Below are positions 23,780 through 35,798 of a DNA stretch of 64,000 bases, one piece after another. Source of the DNA: Leuctra nigra (lineage: Eukaryota > Arthropoda > Insecta > Plecoptera > Leuctridae). Below the pieces are notes generated by a model, which was given only the letters and a program-made list of their open reading frames with translations, was not told the origin of the DNA and did no database searches. Both the position numbers and the translations under genes were made by a program. The number at the start of each line of letters is the position of its first letter. Within the stretch, counting starts at the first letter, position 1. The DNA is taken from positions 25,724,309-25,788,308 of the forward strand of contig OW203766.1 of NCBI GenBank assembly GCA_934045905.1, given 5' to 3'.

Positions 23780-24140
23780 CATAATGAAACGATTATGGGA
23801 ACCTCTGTGCTTTTTAGTCTGTTTATGTTTTTGCTGCAAGGTTCACATAACACCGTTCAACCAATCGATCTGAAATTGTGCTCACACACTAATATAATGA
23901 GTGGTCACTTGAACAGATTTTGAACAAAATTCTGTAATTGGTGGAAAATTGAAACTGAAACCGTTTGACCGTTCAACTTCAAATTTTGCATGGTCATTGG
24001 GACCAATCTTTGAGTTTTGATAATTTGTAGATCAATATGTCTAAAAAAAATTAATAACGTCATAAGATATTGACATTTTACGACATTTTATGCATGTTTT
24101 CAAATGACGTATTCAAAGAAATTCAAATACAAAATTATCA
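23780..24140 (+). mobile_element. HINE interior fragment
   Basis: Carries the family lines caaccaatcgatctgaaattgtg, ttcaaattttgcatggtcattgggaccaa and attgacattttacgacattt. Both termini are lost. Confidence 0.6.
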
Positions 24141-24230
24141 CTGCTCCTTTGACTGTTGTCTTCCATTTCCAACGTCTTTTATAGATCTGCAACGTTTCAC
24201 TAATATGAATGATCGTTTTCTCTGCAACTT

Positions 24231-24470
24231 CGACGGACGGAATGTTGTGAAGATGATTGGGAGATGAAGATGACTCAAGAGGGAGAATGCTCGTGGCCAA
24301 CTTGCTAATGGCGACGGACGGAAGGTAGTGAAGATGATTGGGAGATAAAGATGACTCAAGGGGAAGGATGATCGTGGCCAAGTCAGGGAACCTTCCCAGC
24401 ATTTACCTCTCGTCTTAGAATGCCCCAGTCAGGACGACCGTCACGGGGATCGATCCCTGCGCCTTACGGA
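24231..24470 (-). mobile_element. SINE fragment with internal 81-bp duplication
   Basis: The block cgacggacggaa...gaagatgattgggagat...aagatgactcaag occurs twice, starting at 24231 and 24312. It is followed by the SINE blocks gggaaccttcccagcattt and cagtcaggacgaccg. A box-B-like gggatcgatccctgcg remains. Confidence 0.65.
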
Positions 24471-24479
24471 GCGCAAATA

Positions 24480-25270
24480 TCTCGTTCTACTGGAGATATA
24501 GCATTATTCTCCAGCCTGCAGGAGAAATAGTCCTATGTTCCAGTCTGCAGGGGATATAGCCATATTCTCCAGAGTACAGGGTGTATAGCCCTATCCAGTC
24601 TACAGGAGATAACGCCTTATTCTCCAGCCTGCGGGAGAAATAGTCCTATGTTCCAGTCTGCAGGGGATATAGCCATATTCTCCAGAGTACAGGGTGTATA
24701 GCCCTATCCAGTCTACAGGAGATAACGCCCTATTCTTCAGTCTACAGGAGATGTAGCCATAATTTCCAGAGTACAGAAGATATAGCCCTATTCTCCAGCC
24801 TACAGAAGATATAACCTTATTACCCAGTATGCAGAATATATAGCCCTATTCCCCGGTATACAGACGATATAGCCTTATTCTTCAGATAGTTAGCCATAAT
24901 AGGCCCTACAAAAGAAAGAGCCTTATTCTCCAGTCTACAGAAGATAGTCCTAGTCTCCCGTCTACATGAGATATAGACCTATTCTCCAGTCTACAGAAGA
25001 TATAACCTTATTACCCAGTATACAGATGATATAACCTTATTACCCAGTATACAGAAGATATAGCCCTATTCTCCAGTCTACATGAGATATAGCCCTATTC
25101 TCCAGTCTACATGATATATAGCCCTATTCTCCAGTCTACATGAGATATAGCCCTATTCTCCAGTCTACATGATATATAGCCCTATTCTCCAGTCTACATG
25201 AGATATAGCCCTATTCTCCAGTCTACGTGAGATATAGCCCTATTCCCGCGTCTACATTACAAATAACCCT
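24480..25270 (+). repeat. 29-bp minisatellite with higher-order repeats
   Basis: About 790 bp of units like gatatagccctattctccag followed by tctacatga, period 29 bp in the right half. In the left half diverged units form a higher-order block of 113 bp that is present twice (ccagcctgc at 24511 and 24624). There are no spacers between units, so this is not a CRISPR array. Confidence 0.9.
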
Positions 25271-25982
25271 ATTCCCTAGTATCCACCTACTTGGCAAATA
25301 TCGTTTCAGCTCCTTCATGATTGAGCGATTGATAAGATCGTGTTCTGAAATAAACAGTTTGCTTGACCAGTGAATCGGGATCGGAATATATTTCAAGAAT
25401 TTGCTTCAATTCCGCTTTGAGCATTTACATAGCGTGACTGACCACAATCATGTCGAAAATCGCGCCCAAAATTACTTCTAAAAATAATCCAACGCTAGAG
25501 ATGTTTAATTTGATTGTATTAATAGAAAGGGGCTATAATTTCTTCCCGTTAAGATTTCTTTGCACACTTTCTTAGCGACTAATTCAATTAAAATACCTTT
25601 TGAGAGAAACAAAATGATGAAAAGTCAAGATAGGAGGAAACAGATGATAAATGTGTTGTAATACTTTTAATCTTTCTCAGAGTAGTTTTTAATGTTTAAT
25701 AGAACGTTTAGCGACGTGTCAGACGGAATAAAATATATTTTGCATTAAGCTCTAAACCAGTGAATGAGAAGTATGCATAATGCATTGCAGAGAGCTTCTA
25801 TGTGAACATCATTTGCTGGAAGCTCGGCAGACAAGTGAAAAAGTGGAGCATAAAAAATGTTTAATTGAAGGCAACTGGCGGTTAATATCTTGCCAGTGTT
25901 TGACGATTCGGCAGTTAGCTGAGTTCACTTAAAATTTCCGAATTTGTACCAACGCTTTGAGCAACGCAATTTTGTCGGTTCC
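25271..25982. other. Non-coding, nothing assigned
   Basis: Unique-looking AT-rich sequence without a defensible exon or element. Confidence 0.5.
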
Positions 25983-26120
<138 letters not shown>

Positions 26121-26708
26121 TGTGCTATGTAAATTAGGCAAATATGAATTTGTTACGAATGCTAAATTTAGAATACCATAAAAGCTATTTTGGAATCGTT
26201 TAAAGGGAAAACTTTGCTCAGTCTACCTGTCTGCGAAGGGTGGGATTTTCGTAAATGCCTACAAATTATCGAACATTTGTGGCGCCAAATAATCACCGTT
26301 AACCGAAAACTTGACTGAACTAAGTTTATTTGGGTTGATGTCAAACGATTTAAACACTGTAAATTATCGAATGCCATGAATTGGAATTAATCGTAAAACT
26401 ATCTTGACTGAAGGGTGTGTATGGGTTGAATGAAATATTATTATATTTTATATTGTGACACTTTTGTTTTACAAAATTTATAATCATTGTTTCAAACATT
26501 ACACAAATTCTATTGACATTTCGAACTTATTGATCTTGATCGAATGTAAATTTAATAACTTTTATTTTTATTTTCATTTTAGTTTTTATTTTGACAAAAT
26601 TTTGATATTATTTAAATCAATCAATCTTATCAATTTTAATCAATCGTGACTTCATAACAAAAGAAATTATAGTAATGACGTCAGGGAGGAGTGGGAGACC
26701 TTCAGTGT

Positions 26709-26790
26709 CGACTGGGGCACTGGGGCTGGGGCACTGGGGCTGGGGCACTGGGATATGGGGCACTGGCGCTGGGGCTCTGGGGCACACGCC
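26709..26790. repeat. Short GC-rich minisatellite (ggggcactggggct)n
   Basis: About five 12-14 bp units of ggggcactgggg type, immediately upstream of the hAT insertion at 26808. Confidence 0.75.
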
Positions 26791-26807
26791 CCACCTCCAC
26801 TCAGTGT

Positions 26808-27775
26808 CAGTGGCGTGCACTCAATGGAAGCAAGGGAAGCATTGCTTCCCCTTCCTTTTCCATTCCAACAATATTAAAATATAATAATTATATGTATAAT
26901 AATTTAATCTTTTTACAAAAATATTCATCACTTAATACTACTTATAGAATTCTTATTACGAACACAAATGTCACCACTTTCGCTCTGATTTCAAAGTAAA
27001 CGCGGTTTCTAAGACAGGAGGTGGGCAAGGCGCGTGCGCACGCATACACTTGCCTCGGCTCGGCAGTCGGCCGGCTCCAAGGGATTCACTTTTCGAATTG
27101 CTTCCAATCCCTCGCTCTATATACGGGAGTTACGCATGCATTAGGTGATTTGCCTACAATCAAATATGTTAATCTGCAGCCACCTGAAAGTATTGTCAAT
27201 AATAAAAACTTATTTTGCCATGATAATAACATTATTTGCCGGTCTAAACACAAAGCATTTCTGTGTAAAATGCGTCTATTTCTGCAGGCGAATTCTAGCC
27301 AAGGGAAGCAAATCGGAGAGTTGCATCCACAGTCCGAACGCAGCCGAACTACTCCCGAGTTGACACGATTGGAACGAACATGTGATCGGTCGGTGACAGT
27401 GCTCAAGAGCGGTTGAATGTCTAAACTTGTAATATCTACAAAATATTGCAGTTTCGGATTCTCAGTTCAGTTTACGCATTTCTACAAAGTTTTTGTATAT
27501 CTGTATTTGCCCTCGTATTTGCCTTCAAAAAACTAATGATTAAAATATAAAAAATTAGTCTGAAAATCCTCCTTTGACCATTTCTTAAATTCAAGTAATC
27601 GTCCAAAAAGGTACTTTCAAAATCGTTTTTAACCATCTAAAATTAGTCAAATTTTAAAAAATTCCCTGCGGGGCTAAGCTGGGGGGGCAAGCCCCCCAGA
27701 CCCCCCTCCGGGTCTGGGCAAATTTCTTTCCTGGCAATTTGCTTCCCTCACTTCAAATGTCACGGCACGCCACTG
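26808..27775. mobile_element. hAT-type non-autonomous element with 8-bp target duplication
   Basis: The ends CAGTGGCGTGC and GCACGCCACTG are perfect inverted repeats. The flanks are both CTCAGTGT (26800-26807 and 27776-27783), the 8-bp duplication expected of hAT. The terminal gggaagc/gcttccc blocks also pair. The 968-bp interior has a GC-rich segment with a 131-codon frame (27021-27416) and a ggggggcaagccccccag hairpin, but no hAT transposase motif that I can see. Confidence 0.9.
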
Positions 27776-27783
27776 CTCAGTGT

Positions 27784-30300
27784 CGAGGAGTCGAGCGATT
27801 TGTTGCACCTAAAACTGAACTTTTTTCACTAAAATGTCATCAACTTCACTTACCGTCAATATGTACTTATTGCTTTTTCTAGAAGTCTATCCAGACTAGA
27901 CTTTAGCAATATAACTGTCTTTTATTTTGCCACAGTTCAAAACTCACGATCTAACTTTTTGATTTGTAGCGCCTAAGAATGTTTTCTTTTAAATTTCAAC
28001 AACTTAACTTCCGATCAAAATTGTTCAGATTTTCTTTCAAAGGTTCGCATAAAGATATATTCTCTGTATCTGCCAAATTTCAACTCACCAGACCCTGTGT
28101 TTATCTTCGTGGCAATTCCACATAATATTACGAAATAAAATGAGTAATATGAATAAACTAATTGAATATTGAATGTTTCAGTGTCCAAGCTCGTAACTGA
28201 CGTCTTTGCACTTGGAACAAGAATCACACTTTGACCCCATTGTTGCAGATATCCTATTAAAGTAGAGATGGCAAACAAACCTGGCCAGCCAGCCAGTATA
28301 GTAGTAACATGAAAGATATTTGGATAATTTTGCAGAGCCAATTTTCACCCTGAATTGGGTGAAGGTCTCATCGTTTTCGAATTTGGTAGGCGTTGTCAAG
28401 TAGCCAAAATGAACACGATAAATTTATGAAAGAGCATAAATTGCTCTTTACACTAGTTTCCACTCGCTAATTTCTTCCTAGGATCTAATTCTTATAAATA
28501 TTTTATTCATCAACAAAATGGCAACTACCAAATTTGTTCATTATCCTTACTTATTTTATATCTACATTCTTGTACATTTTTATTGTAATTAATTTCGAGT
28601 TAACTTTAGCCCCCCCTCCCTCCCCCCCCCCCCCCCCCCCCCGCGAGAGGATTTGACTGAAACATCAAAGACGGTGTAATCTATACGTAGCTGAGTGCCT
28701 CATGATGGTTAATGAGCAGCTAGGAACACTGGCATCACACACGCATGTCCCTGGAAGATAAAAGTGATCCTTTCGAACACTCTACTTGATATTCAAATCT
28801 TTTTCGCGGAACTTTCGACGGTCGAGTCGGTAACGAGATTGCCAAAATGTTGCCGCCCCCCCCCCCCCCCCCCCCCCCCCCCAACCCGATGACACGGGCA
28901 CGTGTAGGTGGCTGACGGCGGGGCTATTGAGCGAGCAAAACGAACGATTCAATTGTGATATTTTTGGAAGTCGTTTTTGAGCTTCAGGAAAATATTGAAT
29001 GTTGTTTTGGTTTGTTTATGCGATATATCAAATATGGGTATAACTGTTTTTCCATAGAAACAAGTAAATATTTATATATCTTTTCAAGAAACCGTGATTT
29101 TTTTATACTTAGAATTCAGTATAAATTATCAATTTTGTGAAGTTATCAATTCATAGATCCAGGTATTTTTATAACATGTATCTCTGTTTTCTTCATTTGT
29201 CAACAATATTATATTACAATATTTATGTATTTAAAATAAAAAGTACTTATAAAACAACTGTAATTTAATTGACATTCAGTCTTGTATTTACAAGAAAATC
29301 ACACACCTCAAGACTCTTATAAGAAAAAGCTGGCATAAGACGTGGATAAGCGAACCATTTTTCCATAATTAATTGGAGTACCTAGCATTTGAATTGGGTT
29401 TAGGCCAAAAAATTAAACTTTAATACCATGCCATCTGACCAAGGCTGTCATCCTTATTTATATCAATTTTAATTTATTTTTAATTATTAATACAGAATTT
29501 TGAAACGGGAAAATAGTTATAAACGGTCAGTGTAACGCGTTGATAAGCGAGCACAAATACGTGCAGCACCACACCTCGAACTGTATTTCTTTCTCTTCAC
29601 AAAAAACATGCGGATATAGTAAGACAATTGAAAGCAACACGAACCCATCAATATTAAATATAGCTCATTATTCTGCTTTTCAATGCAACTTTGAAAGCTA
29701 CACTATGTATACACAGTCCATATATTGTTTTTTTAGAAACATTTAATAGAAGATTTCTTTGCTACGCTGCCTACCAGCAAAACGAACATAAATTACGATG
29801 AAACCAATGTTTCGATCTTGTTAGAAATCATTCTGTAACCAATTATGATAGTAGGTACCAATAATTAATCTTCTATGAAAAATATGGTCTGATCCGTTAC
29901 TTCGTTTGACATTTAATGAATAAAGAACAGTAAAAAATAACAGAGATTCGAACCATAACTGGACCCTGACCTTCAACAGGTTTTTCCTAATATGATACAT
30001 TTTGGTTTAATAACCCGTGTGGGACGCTTTCTTTTATTTAGCTTTCATTTCAGCGGCTACATTGCTTAGAGATATTGCCATAATATTGCAATATTATTAT
30101 GTTGCAATGTTATGATAAGAAATAAAAATATCCTTCTACACTCTTGTAGATAAAAAGACATAGAAAGCTCTCATAGCAATACCAAATTATAGTACTAAAT
30201 ATGGAATTGCAAACTAGACATTTCTGATGAAATGTCCAAAATACGGTGAGTTCAAATACATTTGTCGAAAATGTTATATAGATTGGTACATTTCCTAATA
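27784..30300. other. Non-coding, C homopolymers and HINE fragments
   Basis: C runs at 28622-28642 and 28856-28882. A HINE-like 5' start, TGAGCGAGCAAAACGAACG, lies at 28928 (+). A HINE 3' end, gtgtaacgcgttgataagcgagcac, lies at about 29530 (-), its interior fading beyond 29620. No gene is supported. Confidence 0.5.
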
Positions 30301-30303
30301 GAT

Positions 30304-30427
30304 GCTGGGTCCGCAGACCGGTTTTGCGTTTTCCGTTTTGTGATTTTCTTGTCATAACCAATCACAAGTCCAGAAAGCTCTCACGGCAGAATCGCAAAAC
30401 GCTGGAGACTCAGTATGCGGACTCAGC
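30304..30427. mobile_element. Foldback MITE, relative of 34047-34211
   Basis: The ends gctgggtccgca and tgcggactcagc are inverted repeats. The interior shares caagtccagaaa and cacggcagaa with the element at 34047-34211. About 124 bp. Confidence 0.65.
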
Positions 30428-30689
30428 TTTAAAGTTTTAGTTCAGATAGTCCAAAGAGAATAGCTGATGGTAAAGTTTTTAAATGCTCTATTAAATGTGA
30501 ACAGTTGATTAAGAATTGTCACTTCAACAACAGAGTAATGACAAGTAACTACAGTTAACAAGACAAGAGTACAGACAAGTGTTAAGTAACTGTTAAACTT
30601 GACAACTGCAACATATTCGTTGTAAAACCGGCACTAAAAATACTTTGAAAGACGTTTAGCCATATCTCGATCGTCATCATGCATATGGG

Positions 30690-31225
30690 GGAAGATAATG
30701 AATTGGCACACCTCTGGCACACTCTGGCACACTCTGGCACACATCTGGCACACCTCTGGCACACTCTGGCACACTCTGGCACACTCTGGCACACGCTGGC
30801 ACACTCTGGCACACATCTGGCACACATCTGGCACACCTCTGGCACACTCTGGCACACTCTGGCATACCTCTGGCACACTCTGGCACACTCTGGCACACTC
30901 TGGCAACTCTGGCACACCTCTGGCACACTGGCACACTCTGGCACACTCTGGCACACTCTGGCATACCTCTGGCACACTGGCACACTCTGGCACACTCTGG
31001 CACACCTCTGGCACACATCTGGCACACTTCTGGCACACTTTGGCACACCTCTGGCACACTCCGGCACACTCTGGCAAACTCTGGCACACCTCTGGCACAC
31101 CTCTGGCACACCTCTGGCAAACTCTGGCAACTCTGGCACACCTCTGGCACACTCTGGCACACTCTGGCTTACCTCTGGCACACTCTGGCACACTCTGGCA
31201 CACTCTGGCAACTCTGGCACACCTC
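30690..31225. repeat. Decamer/dodecamer array (TCTGGCACAC)n
   Basis: About 535 bp of tctggcacac units with 10-bp and longer variants (acatctggcacacc). Unit lengths that are not multiples of three keep frames open on both strands, so the 160-210-residue frames here are spurious. Confidence 0.92.
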
Positions 31226-31763
31226 AAGCATGCTATCAGGACCGTAAAAACTTATCTACAATTTTATAATTTCATGCATATTACCAAATTAGGTGATCTC
31301 TATTTACAACTTAATTAAATAAGATATTCATAGTCGTGTACTATCAATCAATAAAGTTTACGCTACTATTTTAAGTGAAATTTTCACCTTTAATAATTAT
31401 CTTTGGAATGTACTCTTCACAATGTGAGGCGTAGCGCTGATGACGTCATTCAAAGAACTTCCACGCACAATATCTCGTAATTCTCCGCGAACTCGGGTCC
31501 CTAGTGAGAAATCTTTACATTCCTGCGTCGACGGTGAGGGGGAGGGGGGAGGGAGAGGGAAAACAAACATCCCTCAGGGAGCATCTCTCAATTTGTTCGC
31601 ACTTCTTACACACTTCATCAAGGACGTCTTATTTGTTTCTCATTCCGCGGCTTGCAAGATTCGTATCGCATGTTTACGAACCTGACAGGCGTTGAAACAT
31701 CGGCATAATACCGGCACCTCCACCGATAGCCACGTGCAAACTAATTCATTTCAAACTACGTTT
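31226..31763. other. Non-coding, nothing assigned
   Basis: Includes a purine-rich patch gagggggaggggggagggagaggg near 31536-31560. No gene is supported. Confidence 0.45.
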
Positions 31764-31895
31764 CCCTGGAGGCAAAAGCACTGATATTAGTCATTAGTTT
31801 TTACTGACATTAGTAAGAAATTTACTAATATCAGTAAATTTCTTACTAATGTCAGTAAAAATTAATGACTAATTTCAGTGTTTTTTCCTCCAGGG
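31764..31895. mobile_element. Foldback element with CCCTGGAGG ends
   Basis: The element is almost entirely a palindrome. Ends ccctggagg and cctccaggg enclose arms with attagtcattag...ttactgacattagtaagaaattta and its complement. 132 bp, able to form a near-continuous hairpin. Confidence 0.8.
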
Positions 31896-32170
31896 TTAAC
31901 TTTGATATCTTCGATATTTTGTTTATCGTAGCTAAACCATAGGCTAAACTACGAAAACGATGAACAAGCATGCGAGATGAAAGCTTTTATTTCATATTAT
32001 CCATCAGTAAAGCTTTGTATAGACCATAATGGTATCACAGTCAAATGAAGTTGCGTTCGCAAGTAGATATTTGCTGATGTAAGTCCTCAAAACCACAATA
32101 CCGTGCGCTTATAATCCAGAATCTATAGGTAGACGCACTTTCGTTGATCTAGAAATAATAAGCGAGTTTG

Positions 32171-32434
32171 TTACGACTGTCGTCGTCTCCCGCTTCCTTG
32201 CCGCCAAGCATCTCGATCCTGCCAGTCGACGTCCTGCATTTGTCTGCCATGCATGGCCTCTTCGATTCCTTTCAACCATGACGTCGCTGGCCTTCACCTT
32301 CTTCACCTTTCTGCCGGGGTCCATTCGAAAACTCTCCTTGGCCACCTCTCGTCACCCATTCTTCGCATATGGCCGTACCATGATAACTGTCTCTCCTCCA
32401 CTCTGTCCACTATTGATTCCTGTACATCCATTCT
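32171..32434 (-). pseudogene. Non-LTR retrotransposon reverse-transcriptase C-terminal remnant
   Basis: The complement strand gives 88 codons that read through two internal stops. The pattern is IVDRVEERQLSWYGHMRRM, then WPRRVFEWTP, then RPATSW, then DVDWQDRDAWR. That is the recognisable tail of arthropod RTE-like/non-LTR reverse transcriptases: ...RRL.W.GHV.RM, R.P..VLEW.P, GRP...W, DW.DR..W. The catalytic part is absent. The stops at codons 44 and 47 sit in an arginine-rich stretch where CGA-to-TGA change is likely. Too short and broken to be active. Confidence 0.8.
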
Positions 32435-34046
32435 TCAAATCATACCGTTGAAACTAAAAGCGTGCCCACTCCAAAAATTTCAGGGATTGTGTATTATAGA
32501 ATAACAATGACTACATAATTTTTTGAAAATTTTGAAAAATAAGTTTTTAAGGATGCCCTTTTTAGTTAAAATTTTGATTTTTCTCTCCTTAGTTGACCAT
32601 ACTCAAAATTGACCATCAATTATTTAGAAAGCACATACTCCAAGCTTCAAATCGTAGAAAAGTTGAAGCTTTTATGTTAAACGGTACAGAAGTTACAGTA
32701 GTTAAAGTGAAGGGCTAGTGCCCAAAACGTTGATTTTATTAGGGCCTGTCACACAAAAAGTACTCAATATTTGGACAAACCAAAAAATATGTTTGTGTTT
32801 CTTTTGGCTTGTGAACAATCCTGCCAACTTTGATCAAAATCGGAGAGGGTCACCTAAATTCCTTGGTGAGTTGGCTTGGAAATACTCTCCTAATTTTTCA
32901 TTGGGAACGTCTTCAACATCTACATCTGTTGTACATCTACAACTACGCCTTATGAAGTCCATCTACATATCTTGTAATCTGCTCTTATTACGGTTGCTCA
33001 AATCTAGAAATATTCGATATATTATTGAGCATGAGGTCGTAAATCAATTATTCGGTAAATCCGAGGGACGCATCTTGCTAGAAATCAATGGGGAGACGAT
33101 CAGTATAGTAATGAATCTTTTGTGAACAATTGGCCTAATCCGTTCATTTAAAAAGTAAATGTATCACAACGGATCTAATACAGCAACTTTGCGGACCTAG
33201 CTTTCAATATAATCTGATGTGAACCTCCAAAAATACAGTTATCTCTAAATCCTTACGCGGGCCAATAAAGTTACGTAGAGAAACACCCACGATTGAACCA
33301 ATGGCCACAGAGGTGACGCGGAACCGATTTGTCAATTCCAATCGCCATTTGGAGAAGATTGAACTGTACAAGGAATACACAACTCTCTATAGGCTTAAAC
33401 TTTCTCTGAAATTCCATCCTTATCGCTAGAGATACACAGTGTTTTTCCTGGTTCCTGGAATCCAGGAAGCTGATGTGCTAACTGCGAGGTAATCTTCTAA
33501 AGTGTTCCAGGAACGTTTTAGTTCTTCCTTGTGACTTGACGGGAGTTTGTTTGTCGCCTGAAGGACTTTCAGTTCTCGTGAGGTGTTAAAGAGATTTCAA
33601 CTGGTTTGTCGTTGCAAATGAAGTTGTTGGGAGTGTGATCAAGACAACTGTTTGTGAGGTAGAAATAGAAGAGAATGGTTCGGTTCACTTGTAATTAAGT
33701 TGCAATGATAATGATAATATTCGTTCTCTTCTGTTATGTGATTGCTTTTGACCGCTGTTTTGTATGAGCGTACAATTTTGGAATGAGCATTCGTCTGTAT
33801 TATTCAATGAGTTTCAGATATAGATTTTATAATTATATTTTATTCGGTATGATATTCTATGAATAGCCGATTATAAAAAGTAATTGCCTTTAGGCTTAAC
33901 AGTACCAAACACCCTTTAATGTATTTGTATAAATATAAACATGGTTTAACAATACACATTCCTGATTTGTTTCCTACTAATTGGATACGAAAATGTGTTC
34001 AAACATTTTATCCACAGTGTATATTATTGAGTTTACTATATTGTTG
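32435..34046. other. Non-coding, with one dispersed repeat shared with 54.4 kb
   Basis: Bases about 33078-33140 (tcttgctagaaatcaatg ... ggcctaatccg) resemble 54447-54520 (tcttgctagaaatcaatg ... tgcctgatccg), so the reading frames ending in both places belong to a dispersed repeat rather than to host genes. The rest is unassigned. Confidence 0.5.
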
Positions 34047-34211
34047 AGCCGGTTCCACAGAAAGCGCGTTTCGCGTTTTGCGTTTCGCGTCTTTTTTATT
34101 GACCAATAATAACAAGTCCAGAAACCGATCACGGCAGACTTGTGATTGGTAACTTAATAAGAAAATGACGCGAAACGCAAAACGCGAAACGCGCTCTATA
34201 TAAAACCGGCT
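34047..34211. mobile_element. Foldback MITE with 28-bp perfect inner arms
   Basis: The ends AGCCGG and CCGGCT flank exact 28-bp arms built on gcgcgtttcgcgttttgcg at about 34064 and its complement at about 34166-34194. The centre shares caagtccagaaa with 30304-30427. Confidence 0.8.
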
Positions 34212-35019
34212 TATGCTATCTAGAGTTGTAAAAGGTATAGTTTCATTATCATTTATATAAATTACATACATTCTAAACATGATGACGGAACACCAGATCA
34301 ACTTTAAGATGGGATTCACCACCTTTCTGATGTTGTGAGCTATAACGACTAGGTCTAGTCTTTACGATGACTAATCTAGGCAATAGGTTCTAAAGCTGTC
34401 AAACCAAACTGGCCAGATGAAATCCGTGTAGTCTGTCACTAAAACCTTAAAATTTGCGTCCTACAATCATCATAAGTCTCAACAAGTCGTCGAAATTCTT
34501 CCTCCAAGCTCTGCCACAGCTTCGGTTGTCGTTTGTCTTCATTATCTGTCACCCATGTGCAAGCTCGTGATGACACGAAGATACACGATCTTGCACGAGC
34601 TCGCACGAACATGCTCATGTGAACGTGATTGCTAAATGTAATTACTAAATGTAATTATCTAGATTGTGGGTGATGTGATATTCCAGTTCCTTCTCCATAC
34701 ATGAGACAAACAATATGAGAAGCAGAAGAGATCAGCTATTTGCTAGATTGACGTAACTATAAGGTATCAATATCTCAATTTTCTGAGTGCTTTGGTCTAA
34801 TTACTTCTTGATAAATTAGCAATTGTTTAATTGAAATTCTTCAATCTACACACACACATGTACACCAATAAATGATTACAAATAATCATCAAGGGTGATA
34901 AACGAATAACAATTTGCTCAGAATCTATAATAGATTAGATTAGATTAGTAGGGTTTAATGGCGCGTCAACGACGAGGTTATATTGCGCACATTAATTTGT
35001 TATTTTAACTTTGTTGATC
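34212..35019. other. Non-coding, nothing assigned
   Basis: AT-rich. A short block of cacgag-type repeats near 34560-34625 (acacgatcttgcacgagctcgcacgaac) is the only structure seen. Confidence 0.45.
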
Positions 35020-35375
35020 ATAATTGGAGGGCAAGGGGAGGGGTCGACATAACGGGCCCGATCCGGAGGAGTCCAGCACTGGTGGGGAGGCCAGGCCGGA
35101 ATGGGGATGGACCGGGGGGTGTGAGGATTCCGGCCGGCGGAACCCGATTTCAGGGGGATCACCATCTCGAGGGGGAAGGCCGGCCAGAGGGGACCGCAAA
35201 TTCAAGGGAGGGCATGGTTAGGCCGACCCTGGCTACTCTTGGTCTGGGTCTCACCACTGATCTGTCCGGCATGGGTAACCCTTACACATGAGCATATGCT
35301 CGCCGGCGTAGCTGCAATGGATCATTGGCCAACACAAACCCCACCACCGCGTTAAGGTGGCAGCCGTCGATGGGG
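35020..35375 (+). mobile_element. GC-rich island, probable retroelement 3' remnant
   Basis: An abrupt GC-rich block in AT-rich DNA. Its right part reads actgatctgtccggcatggg, then a conserved-looking ccaccaccgcgttaaggtggcagcc hairpin (CCACC...GGTGG). It looks like the 3' part of a non-LTR retroelement, but I cannot name the family. Two overlapping 65-102-residue frames are not recognisable proteins. Confidence 0.35.
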
Positions 35376-35532
35376 AAATCTATAATAAAATACTTGCTCT
35401 TATATTTTGGTAAATACAGAAGTAATTTATTTGTGGCTGATGTGATTTTTAATCTTACATTCGTTCATTCAAAGTTTGAATATTCATCATACAAATAGAC
35501 TGAATTTCTCGTCAATTTTTTGAATCTTTACT

Positions 35533-35750
35533 AATGGGGTTGTTCACTGCCACTTGCTCTCACTCGCAGCGCTAGCGGCATTGGAGGTGTCTCTCTCTGA
35601 TTGGTTGGTCTCTGAATCCAAGATCTATGAATCAAACCCCCGCCAAGGTTTAAAAACCTTCCATTCCGCTAGATGCATTTTGATTGGCTCTCTCCCGGAC
35701 GATTAGAACAGCAGCGCCATCTACAATAGTTTTGCGTGAACAACCCCATT
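35533..35750. mobile_element. TIR element with AATGGGGTTGTTCAC ends
   Basis: aatggggttgttcac at 35533 and its exact complement gtgaacaaccccatt ending at 35750 bound a GC-richer 218-bp element with no coding potential. Confidence 0.8.
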
Positions 35751-35798
35751 GATCAGGTATGATCCAAACTTTCATATTTTTAGGAAAATTCTTGCATA

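Noticed and set aside
24480..25270. CRISPR-like regular 29-bp repeats
   Set aside because: Units are directly adjacent with no unique spacers, there are no cas genes, and the context is a eukaryotic repeat-rich region. It is a minisatellite.
27021..27416. A 131-residue host gene
   Set aside because: It lies wholly inside a hAT element with intact target duplications and lacks transposase or other family motifs.
30582..31318. Long cysteine-rich or His/Thr-rich reading frames on both strands
   Set aside because: All are produced by the TCTGGCACAC array, whose unit length keeps several frames open. No independent sequence is present.
32718..33125. A 135-residue protein gene
   Set aside because: The start lies in low-information sequence and the end is the dispersed repeat shared with 54.4 kb. 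No domain is recognisable.
34983..35291. A Gly/Arg-rich 102-residue protein
   Set aside because: The GC-rich block looks like a retroelement 3' remnant. Frames in it reflect composition rather than a recognised protein.
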